Assembly (NCBI RefSeq): GCF_001577265.1 | Contig: NZ_CP014517.1 | Coordinates: forward strand, 1,665,001 to 1,729,000 | Direction: 5' to 3' | Length of the DNA: 64,000 nt | Source of the DNA: Variovorax sp. PAMC 28711 | GTDB taxonomy: Bacteria > Pseudomonadota > Gammaproteobacteria > Burkholderiales > Burkholderiaceae_C | Part shown: piece after piece, positions 7,797 through 17,419 of the stretch | Layout of the letters: each line of letters starts with the position of its first letter | How positions within the stretch are numbered: position 1 is the stretch's first letter | Notes under the pieces: model-generated | Database searches by the model: none | What the model was told of the DNA's origin: nothing | The model's input: only the letters and a program-made list of their open reading frames with translations | Position numbers and translations under genes: made by a program

Positions 7797-10700
7797 TTAC
7801 CAGGTGTCGACGTAAGGCATCGCCGGCGACGTAGCCCGCGTGGCCGACGCCAGGCCGCGCACCAGCCACGCGCGCGTGTCGGCAGGGTCGATCACCGCAT
7901 CGATTTCCAGCGTCTGCGCCATGTGAATCGCTTCGCCGTTTGAATACTGCAGAGCGACCAGTTCCTTGAAGAGCGCATCGCGTTCTTCGCCTTCCGGCAC
8001 CGCTGCGAGTTCCTTGCGGAAACCGAGCCGCACCGCGCCCTCGAGGCCCATGGCGCCGAATTCGCCGGTGGGCCACGCCACCGTGAACACCGGCGCATCG
8101 AACCCGCCCGCCGTCATGGCCTGCGCGCCGAGCCCATAGCCCTTGCGCAGCACCACCGCGAAGAACGGCACCCGCAGGTGCGACGCGATCATGAACATGC
8201 GGCACACATGGCGCACCTGGGCCTGGGCCTCGACCTCGGGCCCAACCATGAAACCCGGCGTGTCGCACAGCGAGACGATCGGCAAGCCATGCGCGTTGCA
8301 CAGCTGCATGAAACGCGCGGACTTGTCGGCCGCCTCCGCATCGATCGCGCCGCCGAGGTGGTGCGGATTGTTGGCCATCACGCCGACCGGCTTGCCTTCG
8401 ATGCGCGCCAGCGCCGTCACCACGCCGGCACCGAAGCCGGCGCGCAGTTCGAGCACGGAGTCCGTGTCGACCAGGCCGCGCAGCGCGGCGCGCACGTCAT
8501 ACACGCGCAGCCGGTTCTCGGGGACCACGTGGCGCAGTGCGCGCTGGTCGGCGCATTCCCAGGCGGTGGTCGCGCCCTGAAAGTACGAAAGGTATTGCTT
8601 GGCCGCCGCGACGGCGGCCGCTTCGTCGTCGACCAAAATGTCGATCACGCCGTTGCGCGACTGCACGCTGCTCGGGCCGATCTGCTCCGGCGTGAAGGTG
8701 CCGAGGCCGCCGCCCTCGATCATGGCAGGGCCGCTCATGCCGATGTTGCTGGCCTTCGTCGCGATGATCACATCGGCGCAGCCGAGCAGCGCCGCGTTGC
8801 CCGCGAAGCACCGGCCGTGCACGATGCCCACGACCGGCACCTTGCCCGACAGCGCCGCGAACTGGCTGAAGGTGTGGTTGTTGAGGCCCGCGACCACCGG
8901 CATGTCGGTGTCGCCCGGCCGCCCGCCGCCGCCTTCGGCGAACAGCACCACCGGCAACTTGAGCTGGTGCGCGAGCGCCAGCATGCGGTCCTTCTTGTGG
9001 TGATTGCGCATGCCTTGCGTGCCGGCCAGCACGGTGTAGTCGTAGGCCATCACGAGGCAGCGCGATTTCTCGGGGCCGAACTGTTGGGCGTTGACACTGC
9101 CGATGCCCGTCACCATGCCGTCGGCCGGCGTATTGGCGATCAGGTCTTCGAGCGAACGCCGACGGGTTTGCGCAGCGATGGCGAGCGCGCCGTATTCGAT
9201 GAAGTTGCCCGCGTCTGCGGCGGTGTCACAGAGGTCGGCGATGTTGGCCCGCGCGGTGCGGCCACCCTGCTTGTGGCGCTTGGCGACGGCGGCTTCGCGG
9301 TGGACGTCGAGCGTCGGCGCGTGGCGGTCGATCACCTTCTGCAGATCGGGGCGGATCACGTCGAGGTCCATCTCCGCCAACGCCGTGGTCTCGACGGCTT
9401 CGGCATCGACCGCCTCGAGCCGGACCAGCGATTGCCCCTCGACCAGGTAGTCGCCCGGCGCGGCCAGCAACGCGACCACGCGGCCGGCGAAAGGCGCGTG
9501 CAGCAGGTGCTCCATCTTCATGGCCTCGAGCACGCCCAGCTGCGCACCTTCGGGCAACACGTCGCCGACGGCGACCTCGAACTGCACGAGCTTGGCGGGC
9601 ATCGGCGCCCGGACGATCAGCGGATCCGACGCGTCGGACGCGGCGGGCGCTGCGGCGGCTGTCGCACCGTCAGAGGCACCGAATTTTTTCGTGGTGCCAT
9701 CGATGCGCGCCGCGGCGGCGAGCAGGTCGGACAGGTGGACTTCGACGAAGCGCGTATGTACCGCCTGCGTCGCGAACTCGGGCCGTTCGGCCAGGGCACG
9801 CAACAACGACAGGTTGGTGGCGAGGCCGTCGATGTGGCATTCGGCCAGCGCGCGTTCGGAGCGTCGCAGCGCATCGGCGAATTCCGGAGACGACGACTGC
9901 ACGACGAGCTTGGCGAGCAGCGTGTCGTAATGCGGCGAGGGCGCCAGGCCGGCATAGCCGTGCGTGTCGACACGCACGCCCGGGCCGCTCGGCAGATCGA
10001 AGCGCGACAGCGTGCCGCCCGACGGTCGGGCGTTGCCATCGGCATCGAGCGTCTCTGCGTTGATGCGCCACTGAATCGCGAAACCGCGTTGCGGCGCGGT
10101 GCGGCCGGCATCGACGCCCAGGTCGGCCAGCGACTGACCGGCCGCGACCGCAAGCTGCAGCTGCACGAGGTCGAGGCCCGTGACCGCCTCGGTCACCGTG
10201 TGCTCGACCTGCAGGCGCGGATTGGCTTCGATGAACACGAAGGGCAGAGTCTTCGATCCGGCATCAACGAGGAACTCGAAGGTGCCGAGGCTCTTGTAGC
10301 CGACCGTCTTGGCCATCCGCAGCGCAGCCTGCGTGACCTGCGCGCGCAGCGCTTCGGGCAGCGACGGACTCGGCGCGATCTCGATCAGCTTCTGGAAGCG
10401 GCGCTGCAAGGTGCACTCGCGCTCGCCGAGGCTGGCGACCGCCGTGCCGTCGCCGAGCACCTGCACTTCGATGTGGCGTGCGTTGCGCATCAGCCGCTCG
10501 ACGTACACGCCTTCAACGCCGAACGCAGCCCGGGCTTCCGAGACGCAGCGCGCATGCGCTTCGGTCAGTTCGTCGACGCTCAGCACCGCGCGCATGCCGC
10601 GGCCACCGCCGCCTCCGATGGCCTTGACCATGACGCCCGCACCCTGCGCATGTTGCTCGGCAAAGAAGGCCTGCGCTTCGGCCAGCGTGACCGCGCCGGC

Positions 10701-11099
10701 GCTGCCGGGCATCACCGGCACGTCGCACCGCGTCGCGAGCGCGCGGGCGCGCGCCTTGTCGCCGAAGAGCGCGAGCTGTTCGGGCGTCGGGCCGATGAAC
10801 ACGAGCCCCGCGTCGGCGCACGCCTGCGCGAAGTCGGCTCGCTCGCTCAGGAAGCCGTAGCCGGGATGCACCGCGTCGCAGCCTTGCGCCTTCGCGACTG
10901 CGATGACGGCGGCGATGTCGAGGTAGGCCGACGGACCCGTCGCGTCGAGCGCAATGGCGGTGTCGGCGAGCCGAACATGCAGCGCGGCCGCATCGTCGCG
11001 CGCATGCACGGCCACGCTGGCGATGCCGAGGTCGCGCAGGGCGCGCACCAGGCGCACCGCGATTTCGCCGCGGTTGGCGATGAGGATTTTCTTGAACAC
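7797..11099 (-). CDS. Single-chain biotin-dependent acyl-CoA carboxylase (BC-BCCP-CT fusion)
   Basis: This 1100-residue enzyme joins three parts normally found on separate chains. Residues about 1-450 are biotin carboxylase (FKKILIANRGEIAVRL, an ATP-grasp loop KAIGGGGGRGM, IEANPRLQVEHTVTE). Residues about 490-565 are a biotin carrier domain with VLEAMKMEH, biotinylated Lys528. The rest is carboxyltransferase (FAEGGGGRPGDTD, GVMANNPHHLGG, CDTPGFMVG). This matches the single-chain long-chain acyl-CoA carboxylase described from mycobacteria. A GTG start at 11099 gives the correct N-terminus and lies one base after the ligase stop, so the two are co-transcribed. The acyl chain preference is inferred from context. 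Confidence 0.9.
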   Translation of the reverse strand: MFKKILIANRGEIAVRLVRALRDLGIASVAVHARDDAAALHVRLADTAIALDATGPSAYLDIAAVIAVAKAQGCDAVHPGYGFLSERADFAQACADAGLVFIGPTPEQLALFGDKARARALATRCDVPVMPGSAGAVTLAEAQAFFAEQHAQGAGVMVKAIGGGGGRGMRAVLSVDELTEAHARCVSEARAAFGVEGVYVERLMRNARHIEVQVLGDGTAVASLGERECTLQRRFQKLIEIAPSPSLPEALRAQVTQAALRMAKTVGYKSLGTFEFLVDAGSKTLPFVFIEANPRLQVEHTVTEAVTGLDLVQLQLAVAAGQSLADLGVDAGRTAPQRGFAIQWRINAETLDADGNARPSGGTLSRFDLPSGPGVRVDTHGYAGLAPSPHYDTLLAKLVVQSSSPEFADALRRSERALAECHIDGLATNLSLLRALAERPEFATQAVHTRFVEVHLSDLLAAAARIDGTTKKFGASDGATAAAAPAASDASDPLIVRAPMPAKLVQFEVAVGDVLPEGAQLGVLEAMKMEHLLHAPFAGRVVALLAAPGDYLVEGQSLVRLEAVDAEAVETTALAEMDLDVIRPDLQKVIDRHAPTLDVHREAAVAKRHKQGGRTARANIADLCDTAADAGNFIEYGALAIAAQTRRRSLEDLIANTPADGMVTGIGSVNAQQFGPEKSRCLVMAYDYTVLAGTQGMRNHHKKDRMLALAHQLKLPVVLFAEGGGGRPGDTDMPVVAGLNNHTFSQFAALSGKVPVVGIVHGRCFAGNAALLGCADVIIATKASNIGMSGPAMIEGGGLGTFTPEQIGPSSVQSRNGVIDILVDDEAAAVAAAKQYLSYFQGATTAWECADQRALRHVVPENRLRVYDVRAALRGLVDTDSVLELRAGFGAGVVTALARIEGKPVGVMANNPHHLGGAIDAEAADKSARFMQLCNAHGLPIVSLCDTPGFMVGPEVEAQAQVRHVCRMFMIASHLRVPFFAVVLRKGYGLGAQAMTAGGFDAPVFTVAWPTGEFGAMGLEGAVRLGFRKELAAVPEGEERDALFKELVALQYSNGEAIHMAQTLEIDAVIDPADTRAWLVRGLASATRATSPAMPYVDTW

Positions 11100-11100
11100 G

Positions 11101-12720
11101 CTAGTCCTTGTCTTTGAGCAGGCGACGCAGCACCTTGCCGGCGCCGGTGGCGGGCAACGCATCGATGAAACTGACGGCGCGCGGCACCTTGTAGGGCGCC
11201 ATGTTGTCGCGCGACCAGGCGATGAGCGCAGCGGCCTCGAGCGCGGCACCGGGCTTCTTCACGATGAAGGCCTTGACCACCTCGCCCTTGTCGGCGTCGG
11301 GTTGCGCGATGACGGCCGCCTGCGCCACCGCCGGGTGCTTGATGAGCATCGTCTCGACTTCTTCGGGGAACACGCTGTAGCCCGACACTTTGATCATTTC
11401 CTTGAAGCGACCGATGAAGGTGAGATAGCCGTCGGCATCGAGCTTGCCCATGTCGCCGGTGTGCACCCAGCCGTTGCGCAGGGTCGCCGCCGTGGCCTCG
11501 GGCTTGTTCCAGTAGCCCTTGAAGGTACCCGCGCTGGTGAGGATGATTTCGCCGACTTCGCCGGTCGGTTTGTCCACGCCGGTGTCGGCATCGACGATGC
11601 GGATCTGCACGCCGGGTGCGGGGATGCCCTGCGTGCCCCAGCGCGGCGCATCGCGTGGCGTGTAGGTGTCGCAGGTGTGGGTTTCGCTCAGGCCGTAAGC
11701 CGCCTCGAAAGACGCACAGTTCTTCGCGTGCGACTGCCACTGCGCCGCCAGCGGCTCGGTGAAGGCGATGCCGAAGCTCGTCACCGGGTTCATCCGGAGG
11801 CTCGACAGATCGAAGCGCGCGATGTCGGGCACCTGCATGCACGCGACGTTCATCGGCGCGATGCTGTACCACCAGCTCACCTTGAAGCGGTCGATGGCCT
11901 GCAGCGCCACGCGCGGGTCGAAGCGGTGCAGCAGCACCGACGCGGCGCCGGTGAGCACGGGCACGTTCACGCCCATCAACATGCCGGCGATGTGATACAG
12001 CGGCGCGATGGACAGCAACACATCGGCCTCGGTCACGCCGTTGCAATCGGCGGCGCAGCGCGTCTTGTAGAGCGCGTTGCCGTAGCTCAGCATTGCGCCC
12101 TTGGGCAGGCCGGTGGTGCCCGAGGTGTAGGTCATGAGCGCCACGTCGTCGAGGTCGAACTCCACGGCCGAGGGCTTCGCGTCGCTCGACATCACCGCCA
12201 GGAAGTCCTCGCAGCCGTCGGGCACGTGGCGTTCAGCCCTCTGGTCGGCGGCAAGCTCCGCCGGGAGGTCGAGTGCCGGCGTCTCGGGCAACAGGTCGGC
12301 GTAGTGCACGACGAACACATGCGCGATCGAGCTCTCGGGCTGCACCCTGCGCACCACGGACATCAACGGGGCCGCCGCGACGATGACGCGAGCCCTCAGG
12401 TCGTTGACCTGGTAGGCCAGTTCGTGCTCCTTGTTGAGCGGTCCACTCGGGCACACGATGGCGCCGATCTTCTGGATGCCGAAGTGCGCGACGATGTACT
12501 GCGGGCAGTTGTTCAGGAAGAGCACGACCGGCTCCCCTTTCTTGACGCCGATCGCCTGCAGGCGTGCCGCGAAGGCATCGCTCGCGGCATCGAGTTCGGC
12601 CCAACTCAGCGTGCGTCCGTACCAGATGCAGGCTGGCTGTGCGCCGCGTTCGCGCGCGTGGCGCCGCAAGTACGCGTGCAGGGGTTGCTGCGGCCGTTCG
12701 GGCAGTTTTTTTGTCTCCAT
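11101..12720 (-). CDS. AMP-dependent acyl-CoA synthetase (ligase)
   Basis: A 539-residue ANL-superfamily ligase that activates a carboxylic acid to acyl-AMP and then acyl-CoA. It shows the P-loop TYTSGTTGLPKGAML near residue 197, YGLSETHTCDTYTPRD, the hinge GDMGKLDADGYLTFIGRFKE, and the C-terminal KVLRRLLKDKD with the catalytic lysine region. The likely substrate is a medium or long fatty acid, judged from the adjoining acyl-CoA carboxylase and the CYP102 gene. It is the first gene of the operon and is divergent from the TetR gene, whose product is its likely regulator. Confidence 0.88.
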   Translation of the reverse strand: METKKLPERPQQPLHAYLRRHARERGAQPACIWYGRTLSWAELDAASDAFAARLQAIGVKKGEPVVLFLNNCPQYIVAHFGIQKIGAIVCPSGPLNKEHELAYQVNDLRARVIVAAAPLMSVVRRVQPESSIAHVFVVHYADLLPETPALDLPAELAADQRAERHVPDGCEDFLAVMSSDAKPSAVEFDLDDVALMTYTSGTTGLPKGAMLSYGNALYKTRCAADCNGVTEADVLLSIAPLYHIAGMLMGVNVPVLTGAASVLLHRFDPRVALQAIDRFKVSWWYSIAPMNVACMQVPDIARFDLSSLRMNPVTSFGIAFTEPLAAQWQSHAKNCASFEAAYGLSETHTCDTYTPRDAPRWGTQGIPAPGVQIRIVDADTGVDKPTGEVGEIILTSAGTFKGYWNKPEATAATLRNGWVHTGDMGKLDADGYLTFIGRFKEMIKVSGYSVFPEEVETMLIKHPAVAQAAVIAQPDADKGEVVKAFIVKKPGAALEAAALIAWSRDNMAPYKVPRAVSFIDALPATGAGKVLRRLLKDKD

Positions 12721-12772
12721 GGCGTCTTTCTCTCAGGGTTAGCGATCAGGGCCAGCGCTTGCCTCCGCTGCA

Positions 12773-12782
12773 TCGTGCACGA
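12773..12782. promoter_or_regulatory. Ten-base palindrome in the ligase/TetR divergent promoter region
   Basis: TCGTGCACGA is a perfect palindrome in the 74-base gap between the divergent ligase and TetR genes, 12 bases before the TetR start. It is placed where a TetR repressor controlling both directions would bind, but it is shorter than most TetR operators. Confidence 0.35.
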
Positions 12783-12794
12783 ACAATCCTACCG

Positions 12795-13460
12795 ATGGGT
12801 ATAACGTCGGAGACACAGCAAAAACCCTCTCGCACCGGGCGCCAGCGTGCCGCCACCGGGCGCACCGACCTGCAACGCGAGCGCGTGTTGCAGGTGGCGG
12901 CGCAGCTCTTTGCCGATCAGGGTTACGCCAACACCACGATGGCGCAGATCGTCCGGGCGCTCGGCGTCACCAAGCCCTTCGTCTACTACTACTTCCGCGA
13001 CAAGCAGGAGATCTTCGAGACGCTCTCGTGGCGGCCCGCAGTCGAGTGCCTGACGGTGATGGACTTCGCGCCCGACGACGATCGCCGCGCGGTTGACAAG
13101 GTGAGGGACGGCATCGAGCGGCTCATTCGCGCGACCATCGCGCACCACCCGTGCGCCTTCTTTCCGTACCGCGAACCGCAGGTGTATCGGCCCGAGTACC
13201 AGGCCGCCTCGTTGAAGCTGGCGCACCACTTCTACGATCGACTGTGCCCGTTGCTCGAAGAAGCACGGCGCGATGGCGACCTCGATTTCGACGACACGAT
13301 GATCACCGCGCTGGCTGCTTGCAGCCTGCCCGGTTTTCTCTACACGTGGTACCAGCCGGGCGGGCGTTTGTCGTCCGACCAGATGGTGGCGGCGCTGGCC
13401 AAGTTGGCCTGGCGCGTGCTCGGCTTGCGGGAAGCGCCCGCCCGAAGCCCCACCGCATAG
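12795..13460 (+). CDS. TetR family transcriptional regulator
   Basis: A 221-residue repressor-type protein. The TetR helix-turn-helix is at about residues 32-78: RVLQVAAQLFADQGYANTTM and VTKPFVYYYFRDKQEIFETL. A ligand-binding C-terminal domain follows. It sits between the divergent ligase/carboxylase operon and the downstream CYP102 gene on its own strand. In Bacillus megaterium the TetR protein BM3R1 lies directly upstream of, and represses, CYP102A1; this arrangement is the same, so acyl-responsive control of both sides is a reasonable inference. The ATG at 12795 has no strong ribosome site. Confidence 0.88.
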   Translation: MGITSETQQKPSRTGRQRAATGRTDLQRERVLQVAAQLFADQGYANTTMAQIVRALGVTKPFVYYYFRDKQEIFETLSWRPAVECLTVMDFAPDDDRRAVDKVRDGIERLIRATIAHHPCAFFPYREPQVYRPEYQAASLKLAHHFYDRLCPLLEEARRDGDLDFDDTMITALAACSLPGFLYTWYQPGGRLSSDQMVAALAKLAWRVLGLREAPARSPTA

Positions 13461-13556
13461 GGAAACCCCGTCCCGCCGCCGCCCTGCGCGGTCGGGATAC
13501 TGCGGGGGTCGCTCCCGGTGAACCGCACCGGAACATTTCCAAAGGCACAAGACCCC

Positions 13557-16500
13557 ATGGCAGGCAACAACGCGCTCTATCCGATCCCGCACCCGTCGAA
13601 GAAGCCGTTCGTCGGCAACCTGCTGTCGATCGATTCCGAATCGCCGGTGATGGACATGTGGCGCATCGCGCAGGAGCTGGGCGGCATCTACTGGCTCGAC
13701 ATGCCGGGCATGCCGGTGATCGTGGTGTCGTCGCCCGCGCTGGTCGACGAGTTGTGCGAAGAGGCCCGCTTCGACAAGAGCACGAGGGGCGCGCTGCGGC
13801 GCCTGCGTGCGGCATCGCACGGGCTCTTCACTTCCGACACGCACGAGCCGACATGGAGCAAGCCGCACAACATCCTCCTGGCCAACTTCAGCCAGCGCGC
13901 GATGCAGGCCTACCACCCGATGATGCTCGACATCGCCGAGCAGCTGGTCACCAAGTGGGAGCGCCTGAACTTCGACGACGAGGTGGACGTGACCCGCGAC
14001 ATGACGGCGCTCACGCTCGACACCATCGGCCTGTGCGGCTTCGGCTACCGCTTCAATTCGTTCTACCGCGAGGGCTTCCATCCCTTCGTCGACGCGATGG
14101 TGCGCACGCTCGAGACGGTGCAGGACCGCCGCGGCCTGCCGCTCGAAGAATTCATGATGAAGAAGCAGCTGACGCAGCAGCGCAAGGACATCCGGTACAT
14201 GCACACGATGGTGGAAGACATCATCAAGGAGCGGCGCGAAAGCGGTGCCGACATCGCGAGCAAGCCCGACCTGCTGAGCTACATGATCGCGGGCGTCGAC
14301 AAGAAGAGCGGCGAGAAGCTCGATGACAAGATGATCCGCGACGAGTGCATCGAGTTCCTGATCGCGGGGCACGAAACCACCAGCGGCCTGCTCTCGTTCG
14401 CGACGTATTTCCTGCTGAAGAACCCCGACGTGATGGCCCGGGCGCAGGCCGAGGTCGACAGTGTCTTCGGCACCGACCTCAGCGTGCGGCCGACCTATGC
14501 ACAGGTCAACCGGCTGCAGTACGTGCTGCAAATTCTGAAAGAGGCGCTGCGCCTCTATCCGACCGCGCCGGCCATCTCGATGCGCGCAAAAGAGAACACG
14601 ACCATCGGCGGCAAGTACACGATCCACAAGAAAAACATGGTCATCATGCATGCGCTCGCGCTGCACCGTGACAAGGGCATCTGGGGCGAGAACGCCGACC
14701 AGTTCAACCCCGACAATTTCACGCGCGAAGCCGAACGCACACGGCCCGCCAACGCCTTCAAGCCCTTCGGCAACGGCCAGCGTGCCTGCATCGGGCGCCA
14801 GTTCGCGCTGCAGGAGGCGGTGCTCACGCTGGGCATGGTGATCCAGCGCTTCAAGCTCATCGACCACACCGACTACAAGCTCAAGGTGAAGGAGGCGCTG
14901 ACGATCAAGCCCGAGGGTTTCAGGATCAAGGTGGTGCCGCGCGAAGCGGCGGCATTGCGCGCCCGGCCTTCGACGGCGATCGCCGATACGGCCGCATCGC
15001 AGGTCGCGGGCGCGCTGGCCGTGCCGCTGGCCGCGTCGCGCGCCTCGCGCCACGGCACTTCGCTGCTGGTGCTGCACGGCTCCAACCTCGGCTCGGCCGA
15101 AGACCTCGCACGGCAGCTCGCCGAAGCGGGCGAGATGCGTGGCTTCTCGGTCACGCTGGCTTCGCTCGACGACTACGCCGAACGCTTGCCGGCCGCCGGC
15201 GCGGTCGCGATCGTGAGCGCCTCGTACAACGGCACCGCGCCCGACAACGCGGTCGAGTTCTGGCGCTGGCTCGAACGCGCCGACGGCTCGCTCAACGGCG
15301 TCGCCTTCAGCGTGTTTGGCTGCGGCAACACCGACTGGGCGTCGACCTACCAGTCGGTGCCGCGTCGCATCGACGAGCGCCTGGCCGAACTCGGCGCCGA
15401 GCGCGTGCATGCGCGTGGCGAAGGCGATGCGCGCGAAGACATGGATGGCGCCTTCCAGGACTGGGCGGATGCGTTGTGGCCGGTGCTGTCGAAGCGCTTC
15501 GACCTCGAGGCCGAAGCACCGATCCAGGCCGAGCCTCTGTACGCCGTCGAAGCGTTGCCGCCGCCACAGACCAGTGGGCTGGTCGAGTCGCTCGGCGCCG
15601 TCCCGATGCGCGTCGTGGCCAACGACGAACTGCAGACGACCGGTGGCGAAACCCCGTCGGGCCGATCGACGCGCCACGTCGAACTCGCACTGCCCGAAGG
15701 CGTGAACTACCGCGCCGGCGACCACCTGAGCGTGGTGCCGCGCAACGGCGCCGCGCAGGTCGAACGGGCGATGGCGCGTTTCGGCTTCGAGCGCGACGCG
15801 CATGTGCGATTGCACGCAGCGCAGGGCCGCAAGGCTTTCCTGCCGGTCGACGAAGTGATCGCGGTCGAGCGGCTGCTCGGCGACTACGTCGAGCTGCAGG
15901 ACGTCGCCACGCGCAAGCAGATCGCGACCATGGCGACGCACACGCGCTGCCCCGTCACGCAGAAAGCCTTCGCCGCACTGACCGGCAGCGACGAAGCCAC
16001 GGCGGCGCACTACAAGCGCGAAGTGCTGGTGCCGCGCAAGTCGGTGCTCGACCTGATGGAAGAGTTCCCGGTCTGCGAGTTGCCGTTCGCGGCGTACCTC
16101 GAAATGCTGTCGCCGCTGTCGCCGCGCTACTACTCGATCTCGTCGTCGCCGCGCGTCGATGCGGGGCGCTGCAGCGTCACGGTCGGCGTGGTGCGCGAGG
16201 CGGCCCGCTCGGGTCGAGGCACCTTCGAAGGCGTGTGTTCCAACTTCCTCGCGCGTGTCGAGCCCGGCGACACCGTGCATGGCTTCGTGCGCGCGACCAC
16301 GGCCGAGGGATTCGGCCTGCCGGACGATCCATCGAAGCCGATCATCATGGTCGGCCCCGGCACCGGGCTCGCGCCCTTTCGCGGTTTCCTGCAAGACCGT
16401 GCCGCGCAAAAGACGGCCGGCGCCACGCTCGGTGACGCGATGCTGTTCTTCGGCTGCCGTCACCCGCAGCAGGATTTCATCTACGCCGGCCAGTTGCAAG

Positions 16501-16784
16501 CGTGGGCGAAGGAAGGCCTCGTCGACCTGCACACCGCCTTCTCGCGTGCTGGCGGCCGCAAGGCCTATGTGCAGGACCTGATCCGCGAGCAGGCCGATGC
16601 CGTGTGGAAGCTGCTCGAAGCCGGCGCCACGGTGTACGTGTGCGGCGACGGCTCGCGCATGGAACCCGACGTGCGCCGCACGCTCGCCGACATCGCCCGC
16701 GAGCACGGCGAGGACAGCGACGCCTGGATGGACAAGATGCTGTCCACGCAGCGCTACGTGCTGGACGTCTGGGCCGCGAGCTGA
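13557..16784 (+). CDS. CYP102-type cytochrome P450-reductase fusion (fatty-acid hydroxylase)
   Basis: This 1075-residue self-sufficient monooxygenase is laid out like P450-BM3. The P450 domain is at about residues 1-470, with AGHETT at 270-275, the ExxR glutamate at 329 (KEALRLYP) and the haem ligand Cys411 in FGNGQRACIG. An FMN flavodoxin domain begins near 500 (LLVLHGSNLGSAED). An FAD/NADPH reductase follows, with RYYSISSSP near 857 and GPGTGLAPFRGF near 933. The active-site segment HGLFTSDTHEPTW keeps the Phe matching BM3 Phe87. It should hydroxylate fatty acids at subterminal positions with NADPH. An in-frame GTG at 13518 would add 13 residues; ATG 13557 gives the usual N-terminus. Confidence 0.95.
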   Translation: MAGNNALYPIPHPSKKPFVGNLLSIDSESPVMDMWRIAQELGGIYWLDMPGMPVIVVSSPALVDELCEEARFDKSTRGALRRLRAASHGLFTSDTHEPTWSKPHNILLANFSQRAMQAYHPMMLDIAEQLVTKWERLNFDDEVDVTRDMTALTLDTIGLCGFGYRFNSFYREGFHPFVDAMVRTLETVQDRRGLPLEEFMMKKQLTQQRKDIRYMHTMVEDIIKERRESGADIASKPDLLSYMIAGVDKKSGEKLDDKMIRDECIEFLIAGHETTSGLLSFATYFLLKNPDVMARAQAEVDSVFGTDLSVRPTYAQVNRLQYVLQILKEALRLYPTAPAISMRAKENTTIGGKYTIHKKNMVIMHALALHRDKGIWGENADQFNPDNFTREAERTRPANAFKPFGNGQRACIGRQFALQEAVLTLGMVIQRFKLIDHTDYKLKVKEALTIKPEGFRIKVVPREAAALRARPSTAIADTAASQVAGALAVPLAASRASRHGTSLLVLHGSNLGSAEDLARQLAEAGEMRGFSVTLASLDDYAERLPAAGAVAIVSASYNGTAPDNAVEFWRWLERADGSLNGVAFSVFGCGNTDWASTYQSVPRRIDERLAELGAERVHARGEGDAREDMDGAFQDWADALWPVLSKRFDLEAEAPIQAEPLYAVEALPPPQTSGLVESLGAVPMRVVANDELQTTGGETPSGRSTRHVELALPEGVNYRAGDHLSVVPRNGAAQVERAMARFGFERDAHVRLHAAQGRKAFLPVDEVIAVERLLGDYVELQDVATRKQIATMATHTRCPVTQKAFAALTGSDEATAAHYKREVLVPRKSVLDLMEEFPVCELPFAAYLEMLSPLSPRYYSISSSPRVDAGRCSVTVGVVREAARSGRGTFEGVCSNFLARVEPGDTVHGFVRATTAEGFGLPDDPSKPIIMVGPGTGLAPFRGFLQDRAAQKTAGATLGDAMLFFGCRHPQQDFIYAGQLQAWAKEGLVDLHTAFSRAGGRKAYVQDLIREQADAVWKLLEAGATVYVCGDGSRMEPDVRRTLADIAREHGEDSDAWMDKMLSTQRYVLDVWAAS

Positions 16785-16788
16785 AGGC

Positions 16789-17355
16789 TCAGAGCGCCGT
16801 GAGGTGCTCGTAGAGGATGACGGCGCCGATGCCGATGAGCAGGATGCCGCCGATGGCTTCCGCCCAGCGACCGGCGATGTTTCCGAGCAGCCGCCCGACC
16901 ATCACGCCGATGGTGACCATCGCGAAGGTGGCCAGGCCGATGGCGGCGGCGACCGGCAGGATGTTCACGTCCAGGAACGCCAGCCCGACGCCGACCGCCA
17001 TGGCATCGATGCTCGTGGCGAAGCCGGTGATCGCCAACAGCCAGAAGCCGTGGCGTGTCGGCTTCTCGGCCGTGGCGTCCGGCGCCTTCAACGCGGCCAC
17101 GATCATCCGCAGGCCCAGCACGCTCAGGAGCGTGAAGGCGATCCAGTGGTCCCAGTCCTTGACATAGCTCGAGGCCGCATAGCCGAGCGCCCAGCCGATG
17201 AGCGGCGTGATCGCCTCGATGACGCCGAAGATCGCGCCCGTGCGCAGCGCCTCCGACCAGCGGGGTTTCTGAAGCGCGGTGCCCTTGCCGACGGCGGCCG
17301 CGAAAGCGTCGGTCGACATGGCCAGGGCCAGCAACGCGGTGGAAGCGAAATTCAT
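16789..17355 (-). CDS. mntP: Manganese efflux pump MntP
   Basis: A 188-residue inner-membrane protein with six hydrophobic segments built as two repeats. The acidic transport motifs are [15 protein letters not shown] near residue 13 and [19 protein letters not shown] in the second half, as in MntP (YebN). It exports Mn2+. The length is exactly that of the family. The upstream leader is a manganese riboswitch, which confirms the assignment independently. An earlier in-frame start would run through the riboswitch and is rejected. Confidence 0.95.
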   Translation of the reverse strand: MNFASTALLALAMSTDAFAAAVGKGTALQKPRWSEALRTGAIFGVIEAITPLIGWALGYAASSYVKDWDHWIAFTLLSVLGLRMIVAALKAPDATAEKPTRHGFWLLAITGFATSIDAMAVGVGLAFLDVNILPVAAAIGLATFAMVTIGVMVGRLLGNIAGRWAEAIGGILLIGIGAVILYEHLTAL

Positions 17356-17358
17356 GTG

Positions 17359-17371
17359 GGAAACGTTTTCC
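17359..17371 (-). promoter_or_regulatory. Hairpin over the mntP ribosome-binding region
   Basis: On the minus strand GGAAA-ACG-TTTCC is a perfect inverted repeat ending four bases before the mntP ATG. The GGAAAA stretch is the only ribosome-site-like sequence there. Pairing would hide it, so this may be part of the riboswitch expression platform. The stem is short and the idea is untested. Confidence 0.35.
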
Positions 17372-17419
17372 GGCCGGGCGAGGACGCAAAGGCACGCCAC
17401 CCTGCCCGACCTGCGTCGT

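Noticed and set aside
8178..11117. Plus-strand open frame of about 980 codons opposite the acyl-CoA carboxylase
   Set aside because: His/Arg/Gln-rich translation without motifs; mirror of the real gene.
12789..16706. Very long minus-strand open frame (about 1300 codons) opposite the CYP102 gene
   Set aside because: It encodes no recognisable motif and is low-complexity (Arg/His/Ala-rich); the plus strand carries a complete P450-reductase with all catalytic residues. Long antisense frames are a by-product of GC-rich codon use.
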